Positions 33,133-39,747 of a DNA stretch of 64,000 nucleotides are shown here, piece by piece. Positions within the stretch are counted from its first letter, which is position 1, and each line of letters opens with the position of its first letter. The stretch is from Cellulomonas sp. (GTDB lineage: Bacteria > Actinomycetota > Actinomycetes > Actinomycetales > Cellulomonadaceae): positions 1 through 64,000 of the forward strand of contig NZ_JAGIBD010000007.1 in the NCBI RefSeq assembly GCF_017744555.1, read 5' to 3'. The translations under genes were made by a program, and so were the position numbers. Below the pieces are notes generated by a model, which worked only from the letters and a program-made list of their open reading frames with translations, ran no database searches and had not been told where the DNA came from.

Positions 33133-34326
33133 GTGACCGAGTACCCCGCCCGTGCCGTCGTCGATCTCGCGGCCGTCCGCGGCAACGTCCGCGCCCTGGC
33201 CGCGCACGCACCGACCGCGCAGGTCATGGCCGTCGTCAAGGCCGACGCGTACGGGCACGGGCTCGTCCCGTCGGCCCGTGCCGCGGTGGACGGCGGTGCC
33301 GCGTGGCTCGGCGTCGCCCAGGTCCCCGAGGCTCTCGAGCTGCGCCGCGCCGGCGTGGTGGGACCGCGCGTCCTCACGTGGCTGTACGCGCCCGGCGCGC
33401 CGCTGCGCGAGGCGCTGGAGGCGGACGTCGACGTGTCCGTGAGCGCCGCGTGGGCGCTCGACGAGGTCGTCGCCGCCGCGCGCGCCTCGGGTCGCACGGC
33501 CCGCGTGCACCTCAAGGTCGACACGGGCCTCGGCCGCAACGGCCTGACGCCGGCCCAGCTCGACGACGTCCTCCCCGCGGCGCTCGCCGCGCAGGCCGAG
33601 GGTGCGGTCGAGCTCGTCGGGGTGTGGTCGCACCTCGCGTTCGCCGACGAGCCCGCGCACCCGACCGTGCGGGCGCAGGCCGTCGTGTTCGCGGACGCGG
33701 TGCGGTTGCTCGAGCAGGCGGGCGCGCACCTCGAGGTCCGGCACCTGGCCAACTCGGCGGCCACGCTGACCGACCCGGGCGTGCACTACGACCTCGTCCG
33801 GCCCGGGATCGCCGTCTACGGCATCTCGCCCGTGCCGCAGGTCGGCGACCCGGCATCGTTCGGGCTCGTGCCGGCGATGACGCTCGAGGCCGAGCTCGCG
33901 ACCGTCAAGCCGGTCGCGGCCGGACACGGCGTGTCGTACGCGCACCAGTACGTGACGACGCAGGACACCGTGCTCGGCGTCGTGCCCCTCGGGTACGCCG
34001 ACGGGGTGCCGCGGCACGCGTCCGGGACGCAGGAGAAGCCCGGCGGGCCCGTGCGGGTCGGCGGGCGGACCGTCGGCGTCACGGGCCGCGTGTGCATGGA
34101 CCAGGTCGTGCTCGACCTCGGTCCAGGCGCCACCGACCGGGCCGGTGACCGCGTCGAGCTGTTCGGCACCGGCGCCGACGGCGGCCCGACCGCGCAGGAC
34201 TGGGCGGACGCCGCCGGCACGATCGCGTACGAGATCGTCACGCGCGTCGGCGCGCGCGTGCCCCGGGTGCACGTGGACAGCGAGGCGGCCCTCATGGAGG
34301 CCGCGGTGAACGAGGTGGCCCTGTGA
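33133..34326 (+). CDS. alr: Alanine racemase
   Basis: 397 residues. It interconverts L- and D-alanine with PLP for peptidoglycan. The PLP lysine is in VMAVVKADAYGHGLVP. The catalytic Tyr of the partner subunit is in GHGVSYAHQYVT. HLKVDTGLGRNGL, HLANSAATL and VRPGIAVYG are conserved, and GRVCMDQVVLDLG marks the C-terminal domain. The GTG at 33133 is chosen because VTEYPARAVVDLAAVRGN matches family N-termini. Its TGA overlaps tsaE. Confidence 0.95.
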   Translation: MTEYPARAVVDLAAVRGNVRALAAHAPTAQVMAVVKADAYGHGLVPSARAAVDGGAAWLGVAQVPEALELRRAGVVGPRVLTWLYAPGAPLREALEADVDVSVSAAWALDEVVAAARASGRTARVHLKVDTGLGRNGLTPAQLDDVLPAALAAQAEGAVELVGVWSHLAFADEPAHPTVRAQAVVFADAVRLLEQAGAHLEVRHLANSAATLTDPGVHYDLVRPGIAVYGISPVPQVGDPASFGLVPAMTLEAELATVKPVAAGHGVSYAHQYVTTQDTVLGVVPLGYADGVPRHASGTQEKPGGPVRVGGRTVGVTGRVCMDQVVLDLGPGATDRAGDRVELFGTGADGGPTAQDWADAAGTIAYEIVTRVGARVPRVHVDSEAALMEAAVNEVAL

Positions 34327-34892
34327 CCGACCTGACCTCCGGACTCGTCGTCCGCCTGCGCGACGCCGACACCACGCGCGCGTTCGGGCGCGCGCTCGCG
34401 GGCGTGCTGCGCGCCGGCGACCTCGTGGTCCTGACCGGCGACCTGGGCGCGGGCAAGACGACCCTCACGCAGGGCATCGGGGCCGGCCTGCACGTCCGCG
34501 GCCAGGTCGCCTCGCCGACGTTCATCATCGCGCGCGAGCACCCGCCGCTCCCGCGCGAGGACGGCTCGCGCGGACCCGCCCTCGTGCACGTCGACGCGTA
34601 CCGGCTCGGCTCGCTCGAGGAGGTCGACGCGCTCGACCTCGACTCGAGCCTCGACGAGGCGGTCACGGTCGTCGAGTGGGGCGAGGGCTGGGTCGAGGCG
34701 CTCGCCGCCGACCGCCTCGAGGTCACGCTGCAGCGCCCGCGCGGCGACCACGACCCGACCGGGCACGACCCCCACGAGCACGAGGCGCTGGACGCCGCCG
34801 CGGGGGAGCGGACGGTGACCGTCCGGGCCGTGGGCGACCGGTGGGCGGGCGTGGAGCTGCCCGACCTCGACGACACCCTCGTGGGAGGCTGA
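34323..34892 (+). CDS. tsaE: tRNA t6A biosynthesis ATPase TsaE
   Basis: 189 residues. TsaE is the ATPase that works with TsaB and TsaD in threonylcarbamoylation of tRNA A37. Walker A is TGDLGAGKTTLTQGIGAGL; VASPTFIIAREH and VHVDAYRLGSLEEVDALD are family motifs; VVEWGEGWVEAL follows. An unusual hydrophilic insert (DHDPTGHDPHEHEAL) near residue 145 makes it longer than E. coli TsaE (153). The GTG overlaps the alr stop; tsaB begins four bases after its own stop. Confidence 0.93.
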   Translation: MTDLTSGLVVRLRDADTTRAFGRALAGVLRAGDLVVLTGDLGAGKTTLTQGIGAGLHVRGQVASPTFIIAREHPPLPREDGSRGPALVHVDAYRLGSLEEVDALDLDSSLDEAVTVVEWGEGWVEALAADRLEVTLQRPRGDHDPTGHDPHEHEALDAAAGERTVTVRAVGDRWAGVELPDLDDTLVGG

Positions 34893-34896
34893 CCCG

Positions 34897-35574
34897 ATGC
34901 CCGTGCTCGCACTCGACACCTCGTCGTCCGTCGCGGTCGCCGTGGTCGGCGACGACGGCGCCGTGCTCGCGGCCCGGTCCGACGACCAGCCCCGCCACCA
35001 CGCCGAGCTGCTCGCCCCGATGATCGAGGCCGCGCTGGCCGAGGCCGGCGTCGACCGGCACGCGCTCACATCGGTCGTCGTCGGCACCGGCCCGGCGCCG
35101 TTCACCGGCCTGCGCGTCGGCCTGGTGACGGCCCGCACCCTCGCGCTGTCGCTGGGCATCCCGGTGCACGGCGTGCCGAGCCTGGACGCCGTGGCGGCGA
35201 CGGCGTCGCGCACGCTGCCGGTCGGCGCGGACGTGCTCGTCGCGACGGACGCGCGCCGCCGCGAGGTGTACTGGGCGCTGTACCGGGTCCACGGGCCGGG
35301 GGACGTCGAGGTCGTCGTCGCCCCCGAGGTCGCGGCACCGGCCGACGTCGCGGCGGACCCCCGGACGCACGGCGCGCTCGTCGTCGGCCGCGGTGCTGCG
35401 CTCTACCCGGCGCTCGCGGCGGAGGGGGCGCTCGACGTCGACGTCGACCCCGCCGAGCTCGCGCGCCTCGCGCTCGCCCGGGTCGCCGCCGGCCAGGTCC
35501 TCGACACCGAGCCGCTCTACCTGCGCCGCCCGGACGCGGTCCCCTCGGCGGGTGGGAAGCGCGTCCTCGGATGA
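34897..35574 (+). CDS. tsaB: tRNA t6A biosynthesis protein TsaB
   Basis: 225 residues. TsaB is the non-catalytic partner of TsaD, with an ASKHA fold. MPVLALDTSSSVAVAVVGDD opens the protein, HHAELLAPMIEAALAEAGV follows, and VVGTGPAPFTGLRVGLVTAR is the family signature. The stop overlaps rimI (ATGA). The tsaE-tsaB-rimI order is widely conserved in actinobacteria. Confidence 0.94.
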   Translation: MPVLALDTSSSVAVAVVGDDGAVLAARSDDQPRHHAELLAPMIEAALAEAGVDRHALTSVVVGTGPAPFTGLRVGLVTARTLALSLGIPVHGVPSLDAVAATASRTLPVGADVLVATDARRREVYWALYRVHGPGDVEVVVAPEVAAPADVAADPRTHGALVVGRGAALYPALAAEGALDVDVDPAELARLALARVAAGQVLDTEPLYLRRPDAVPSAGGKRVLG

Positions 35575-36059
35575 CCGGCGTCGTCGTCCGGACGCTGTGC
35601 CCGCGGGACGTGCCGGCGGTCGTCCGGATGGAGGGCGAGCTGTTCGGGGCCGGCGCGTGGTCGCAGGAGTCGATCGTCGAGGAGCTGTCCGGGCCCGGCC
35701 GCTGGTATGTGGGCGCGGTCGACGAGGTCAGCGGCGAGCTCGTCGGGTACGCGGGGCTGTGGTTCGACGGGTTCGACGCGCAGGTCATGACGATCGGCAC
35801 CGACGTCGCCCACCAGCGCCACGGGGTCGGCCGGCGGCTGCTCGCCGAGCTCCTGGACCGGGCGCGCACGCTGGGCGCCGGGGCCGTGCTGCTCGAGGTC
35901 CGCGTCGACAACGAGCCGGCCCTGCACCTGTACGAGAGCGCCGGCTTCGAACGGATGGGCCTGCGCCGCGGGTACTACCAGCCGGAGAACGCCGACGCGT
36001 GGACCATGCGGCTCGACCTGCGCCGCGACGCCGCCGCCGACGAGGGGGACGAAGGATGA
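35571..36059 (+). CDS. rimI: Ribosomal-protein-alanine N-acetyltransferase-like protein RimI
   Basis: 162 residues with a GNAT fold. Motif A is IGTDVAHQRHGVGRRLLAEL, then VLLEVRVDNEPALHLYESAG and RMGLRRGYYQPENADAWTM, which match RimI. In E. coli RimI acetylates the N-terminus of S18; in actinobacteria it may have wider targets. It is coupled to tsaB upstream and to the sulfurtransferase gene downstream by overlapping ATGA. Confidence 0.92.
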   Translation: MTGVVVRTLCPRDVPAVVRMEGELFGAGAWSQESIVEELSGPGRWYVGAVDEVSGELVGYAGLWFDGFDAQVMTIGTDVAHQRHGVGRRLLAELLDRARTLGAGAVLLEVRVDNEPALHLYESAGFERMGLRRGYYQPENADAWTMRLDLRRDAAADEGDEG

Positions 36060-36880
36060 CGACGAGGTCCGACGTGCTGGTGGACGCACCGACGCTGGCC
36101 GCCGCGCTCGCGGGCGACGAGCCGCCGCTCGTGCTCGACGTGCGCTGGGCGCTCGGCCGCACCGACGGCCACGAGCAGTACCTCGCCGGGCACGTGCCGG
36201 GCGCGGTCTACGTGGACCTGGAGACCGAGCTCGCCGCGCCGCCCAGCCCGGCCGAGGGGCGTCACCCGCTGCCGGACGTCGCGGACCTCGAGGCGGCTGC
36301 CCGCCGCTGGGGCGTCCGGGACGACCGCGCGGTCGTCGTGTACGACGGCGTCGGCGGGATGTCCGCCGCACGCGCGTGGTGGCTGCTGCGCTGGGCCGGT
36401 CTGCCCGACGTGCGGCTGCTCGACGGCGGGCTGGACGGCTGGGTCGCGGCGGGGCTCGGTGTCGAGGCGGGCGACGTGCTCCCGGAGCCCGGGGACGTCG
36501 TGCTCGTGCCCGGTGCGCTGCCGACCGTGACGGCCGACGAGGCCGCCGCCTGGGACGGCGACCTGCTCGACGCGCGCGCCACCGAGCGGTACGCCGGGGA
36601 GGTCGAGCCCGTCGACCCGCAGGCGGGCCACATCCCCGGGGCGCTCAGCGTGCCGACCGCGGGGAACCTCACGGCGGACGGGTCGTTCCTGTCGGACGAG
36701 GCGCTGCGCGCCCGGTTCGGCGACCTGACCGGCCCGGTCGCCGTCTACTGCGGGTCCGGCGTGACGGCCGCGCACCAGGTCGCGGCACTCGCTGCCGTCG
36801 GCATCGAGGCTGCGCTGTACCCGGGGTCGTGGTCGCAGTGGTCGAACGACCCGGACCGGCCGGTGGCGACGGGGCGCTGA
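36056..36880 (+). CDS. sseA: Sulfurtransferase, SseA/rhodanese type
   Basis: 274 residues with two rhodanese domains. The N-terminal domain (about 5-125) contains VLDVRWALGRTDGHEQYLAG but lacks the Cys. The C-terminal domain carries the active-site loop VYCGSGVTAAHQV, of the 3-mercaptopyruvate/thiosulfate sulfurtransferase type (CGSGVTA). It transfers sulfane sulfur to cyanide or thiol acceptors. The ATG overlaps the rimI stop. A bidirectional terminator follows. Confidence 0.9.
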   Translation: MTTRSDVLVDAPTLAAALAGDEPPLVLDVRWALGRTDGHEQYLAGHVPGAVYVDLETELAAPPSPAEGRHPLPDVADLEAAARRWGVRDDRAVVVYDGVGGMSAARAWWLLRWAGLPDVRLLDGGLDGWVAAGLGVEAGDVLPEPGDVVLVPGALPTVTADEAAAWDGDLLDARATERYAGEVEPVDPQAGHIPGALSVPTAGNLTADGSFLSDEALRARFGDLTGPVAVYCGSGVTAAHQVAALAAVGIEAALYPGSWSQWSNDPDRPVATGR

Positions 36881-36888
36881 CGCGGACG

Positions 36889-36925
36889 ACGAGGGCCGCG
36901 GCCCCGGGCGGGTCGCGGCCCTCGT
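36889..36925. terminator. Bidirectional terminator between sseA and the nitroreductase gene
   Basis: ACGAGGGCCGCG (36889-36900) pairs perfectly with 36914-36925 over a 13-nt loop. It lies between two convergent genes, nine bases after the sseA stop and 16 bases beyond the nitroreductase stop. Confidence 0.7.
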
Positions 36926-36940
36926 GCGTGCGCGGAGTCG

Positions 36941-37582
36941 TCAGACGGTCTGCGCCACGTCGGCGAACGTGTGGCGCGGTGCGCGCGGGTGGTGCGTGCC
37001 GGCGCCCTCGCGGTGGCCGACGTTGACGACGAACAGCGACTGCCAGCCGTTCTCGGCGAAGAACTCGGCGTCGATCCCGGCCGCGTCCATGCCGCCCATC
37101 GGGCCGGCGTCGAGACCGGCGGCCCGCAGGCCGACCAGGAGGTATCCGGCCTGGAGGAGCGCGTTGGTGCGGGCCATCTGCTGGCGCGTCTCGAGCTGCG
37201 GGTCGAGCGCGTCCGACAGGCCTGCCATGTGCGGCGCGAGCGTCGGGATGTGCTTGTGGAAGCCGGGGTCGGCGGCGAGCACGAGGCTCACGGGGGCGGC
37301 GAGGACGCGCTCGCGGTTGCCCTCGTTCATGTGCGCCGCGAGCCGGGCGCGGGCCTCGGGCGTGCGGACGACGAGAAGCCGTAGCGGGATCGTGTTGAGG
37401 GCCGTCGGGCCCCACTTGACGAGGTCGTACACGGCGGCGAGCTGCTCGTCGGTAACGTCCTGCGCGGTGAAGGCGCCGACCGAGCGGGCCTCGCGGAACA
37501 GCAGGTCGGCGACGTCGTCGGAGACGGCGAGGCTGGGGGTGGGGAAGTCGAGCCCGTCGAGGACGGTCGCGTCAGTGGTCAT
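36941..37582 (-). CDS. Nitroreductase-family protein, malonic semialdehyde reductase (RutE)-like
   Basis: 213 residues from the ATG at 37582. An FMN-dependent nitroreductase fold is indicated by VSDDVADLLFREARSVGAFT, YDLVKWGPTALNTIPLRLLV and QAGYLLVGLRAAGLDAGPMG; FFAENGWQSLFVVNVGHREG near the end matches the RutE/HadB/YdfN subgroup. No other pyrimidine-degradation (rut) gene is near, so a general quinone or aldehyde reductase role is as likely. It is divergent from tsaD. Confidence 0.85.
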   Translation of the reverse strand: MTTDATVLDGLDFPTPSLAVSDDVADLLFREARSVGAFTAQDVTDEQLAAVYDLVKWGPTALNTIPLRLLVVRTPEARARLAAHMNEGNRERVLAAPVSLVLAADPGFHKHIPTLAPHMAGLSDALDPQLETRQQMARTNALLQAGYLLVGLRAAGLDAGPMGGMDAAGIDAEFFAENGWQSLFVVNVGHREGAGTHHPRAPRHTFADVAQTV

Positions 37583-37656
37583 GTGTGATTGAAGCGTCAA
37601 CTACCGTGGATCATTCCGACCTGCGGCCGTGACGTGGGTCACCCCCGGCGCCCACC

Positions 37657-37662
37657 TATTCT
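37657..37662 (+). promoter_or_regulatory. -10 box of a probable leaderless transcript (tsaD)
   Basis: TATTCT lies seven bases before the tsaD ATG at 37670. No ribosome-binding site is visible in the intervening CTGGACC-like bases. Confidence 0.5.
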
Positions 37663-37669
37663 GGACCGC

Positions 37670-38710
37670 ATGGCAGACCCCCTCGTCCTCGGCATCGAGA
37701 CCTCGTGCGACGAGACGGGCGTCGCGCTCGTCCGGGGCCACGACCTCCTGGTCGACGCGGTCGCGAGCTCGGTCGACGAGCACGCGCGGTTCGGCGGGAT
37801 CATCCCTGAGATCGCGTCGCGCGCCCACCTCGAGGCGATGGTCCCGACGATCGAGCGCGCGCTCGCGACCGCCGACGTGTCGCTCGGCGAGGTCGACGCG
37901 ATCGCCGTCACGGCCGGCCCCGGCCTCGTGGGCCCGCTCACCGTCGGTGCGTCGGCCGCCAAGGCGCTGGCCCTCGGGCTCGGCAAGCCGCTGTACGGCG
38001 TCAACCACGTCATCGGGCACGCGGTGGTCGACGAGCTCGTCGACGGACCGTTCCCCGAGCGGGTCATGGCGCTCGTCGTCTCCGGCGGGCACTCGTCGCT
38101 GCTGCTCATCGACGACACCGTCAACGTCACCGAGCTCGGCTCGACGCTCGACGACGCCGCGGGGGAGGCCTTCGACAAGGTCGGCCGCCTGCTGGGCCTG
38201 CCCTACCCGGGCGGCCCGCACATCGACCGGCTCGCCCGCGACGGCGACCCGCACGCCATCCGGTTCCCGCGCGGCCTGACGGCCCCCAAGGACCAGGCGG
38301 ACCACGCCGCGGACTTCTCGTTCTCGGGCCTCAAGACGGCCGTCGCGCGGTGGGTCGAGACGCAGCAGGACGCCGGCCGCGAGATCCCCCTGAACGACGT
38401 CGCCGCATCGTTCGCCGAGGCCGTCGCCGACGTGCTCACCGCCAAGACGATCGCCGCGTGCCGTCGGCACGACGTGTCGACGCTCGTGGTCGGCGGCGGG
38501 TTCTCCGCCAACTCACAGCTCCGCGACATGGCCGCCAAGCGCTGTGCCGAGGCGGGCATCGAGCTGCGGATCCCGCCCATCCGGTACTGCACGGACAACG
38601 GCGCGATGATCGCCGCGCTCGGGTCGGCCGTCGTGCGGCGCGGGCTGCCGCCGTCGTCGCTCGACATCCCCGTCGACTCCTCGATGCCGCTGACGCAGGT
38701 GCTCGTCTAG
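37670..38710 (+). CDS. tsaD: tRNA N6-adenosine threonylcarbamoyltransferase TsaD
   Basis: 346 residues. TsaD transfers the threonylcarbamoyl group to A37 of ANN-decoding tRNAs. [15 protein letters not shown] is the ASKHA phosphate-1 motif; the metal-binding pair HXXXH is in [45 protein letters not shown] and [14 protein letters not shown] are conserved. It works with TsaB and TsaE, encoded three kilobases upstream. In many actinobacteria tsaD directly follows rimI; here two genes and its own promoter separate them. Confidence 0.96.
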   Translation: MADPLVLGIETSCDETGVALVRGHDLLVDAVASSVDEHARFGGIIPEIASRAHLEAMVPTIERALATADVSLGEVDAIAVTAGPGLVGPLTVGASAAKALALGLGKPLYGVNHVIGHAVVDELVDGPFPERVMALVVSGGHSSLLLIDDTVNVTELGSTLDDAAGEAFDKVGRLLGLPYPGGPHIDRLARDGDPHAIRFPRGLTAPKDQADHAADFSFSGLKTAVARWVETQQDAGREIPLNDVAASFAEAVADVLTAKTIAACRRHDVSTLVVGGGFSANSQLRDMAAKRCAEAGIELRIPPIRYCTDNGAMIAALGSAVVRRGLPPSSLDIPVDSSMPLTQVLV

Positions 38711-38716
38711 GTCGCC

Positions 38717-39259
38717 TCAGGCGGGGACGGCGTGGCCGGCGCGCTCGGGACGGTGCCACGCGCGCCACACCCGGGCGCCGACCAGGTACGGCACCAGGAA
38801 CACGACGAGGTAGACGACCGCGAGCCGCCACGTCGCGACCGTGCCGACGGAGACGGCGCCGTCCGCCGTGCGCGTGTACGTGGTGGTGGCGCCGAACGCC
38901 GTGTGCTCGACCGTGCCGCCGCCCATCGCCGCGAGGGTGTCGAGCGTGCCGGCGGCGTAGGCCCAGCTGAGCCAGACGAGCGCCGAGACGGCGAGCGCAC
39001 CCCAGACGCCGCCGGTGCCCCACCGCGGCACCCGCCGGCCGAGCTCCGCGACGTACTGCTCGGCGAGCACGCGGGGGTGCCCGAGGCCGGCCACGGCGCG
39101 CGCCATGCCGACCTCCGCGGCCGTGGCTGTCAGCTCGGTGCGCAGCTCGCGCACGATGCGGCCGTTCTTCGGGTAGTCCTGCATCGCCCACGAGAAGCGC
39201 AGCAGGTAGCGCTCGCGGACGAGGCGGTCGCGCAGGGGCAGGGTCGGCTGGGTGGTCAT
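38717..39259 (-). CDS. Membrane protein partner of the PadR regulator (HAAS-like N-terminus)
   Basis: 180 residues. The N-terminal 80 are helical and charged (RYLLRFSWAMQDYPKNGRIV, ELRTELTATAAEVG, VLAEQYVAELGRR), resembling the HAAS/DUF1700-type domains found with PadR regulators. Two hydrophobic segments follow: VWGALAVSALVWLSWAYAAG and LAVVYLVVFLVPYLVG. It may act as a membrane sensor or anti-regulator for PadR; that is inference. Its ATG overlaps the padR stop, so the two are co-translated. It converges on tsaD with only six bases between stops. Confidence 0.75.
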   Translation of the reverse strand: MTTQPTLPLRDRLVRERYLLRFSWAMQDYPKNGRIVRELRTELTATAAEVGMARAVAGLGHPRVLAEQYVAELGRRVPRWGTGGVWGALAVSALVWLSWAYAAGTLDTLAAMGGGTVEHTAFGATTTYTRTADGAVSVGTVATWRLAVVYLVVFLVPYLVGARVWRAWHRPERAGHAVPA

Positions 39260-39624
39260 GACGCCTCCTCGGCGGGTGCGGAGCCAGGTACGGGTGGACG
39301 GGCGAGAGCCCGCGCCAGCAGGGCGGACGCCGTGCGGCCGAGGCGTTCCCAGGCCGCGGCGGCACGGGCCAGCTCGGTCCTGCCGTCGGCGGTGGGGACG
39401 TAGTACTTGCGAGCCGGGCCGGCGCTCGAGGCGACGAGCCGGCTCGCGACGAGGCCGTCGCGCTCGAGCCGGTTGAGGACCGGGTACACGGTGCCGGCGG
39501 ACATCTCGTCGAGGCCGGCGTCCTGCAGCCGGGTGACGAGCTCGTAGCCGTAGGACTCGTGCTCCGTGAGCACCGCGAGGACCAGCATGGGCAGGACGCC
39601 CTTGAGGAGCTGGGGATCGGACAT
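39256..39624 (-). CDS. PadR-family transcriptional regulator
   Basis: 122 residues. The winged helix-turn-helix core is typical: LLKGVLPMLVLAVLTEHESY, then GYELVTRLQDAGLDEMSAGT, YPVLNRLERDGLV and ARKYYVPTADGRTEL. PadR repressors respond to small molecules or to partner proteins and usually autoregulate. A near-perfect palindrome at 39636-39655 overlaps its -10 box. Its partner membrane protein is coupled downstream. Confidence 0.9.
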   Translation of the reverse strand: MSDPQLLKGVLPMLVLAVLTEHESYGYELVTRLQDAGLDEMSAGTVYPVLNRLERDGLVASRLVASSAGPARKYYVPTADGRTELARAAAAWERLGRTASALLARALARPPVPGSAPAEEAS

Positions 39625-39630
39625 GTCGAC

Positions 39631-39636
39631 ACGCTA
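39631..39636 (-). promoter_or_regulatory. -10 box of a probable leaderless transcript (padR)
   Basis: On the minus strand TAGCGT lies six bases before the ATG at 39624 and shares its outer base with the palindromic operator. Confidence 0.5.
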
Positions 39637-39655
39637 TTGCCCGCTAGCAGGCAAT
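39636..39655. promoter_or_regulatory. Palindromic operator, probably for PadR
   Basis: ATTGCCCGCTAGCAGGCAAT is a 20-bp palindrome with one mismatched pair and a central GCTAGC. A related half-site GTAGCGGGCGAT lies just beyond at 39661-39672. Placement immediately upstream of the padR -10 box fits autorepression; the divergent phosphoesterase gene could also be affected. Confidence 0.6.
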
Positions 39656-39695
39656 GACAAGTAGCGGGCGATGTCGGTGTCATGTTTGCGGGTGA

Positions 39696-39724
39696 TTGAC
39701 ACGGTTTGTCCAGAGGGGTCCACT
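39696..39724 (+). promoter_or_regulatory. Candidate promoter of the secreted phosphoesterase gene
   Basis: TTGACA (39696-39701) is a consensus -35 box. TCCACT (39719-39724) is a weak -10 box at 17-bp spacing. GAGGAGA ribosome-binding site and the ATG at 39748 follow. Confidence 0.4.
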
Positions 39725-39747
39725 GGGGACGTCCTGAGGAGACGACG

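Noticed and set aside
36941..37582. Part of a pyrimidine-degradation (rut) operon
   Set aside because: The protein resembles RutE, but no rutA-D, rutF or rutG-like gene is nearby, so a pathway assignment is not supported.
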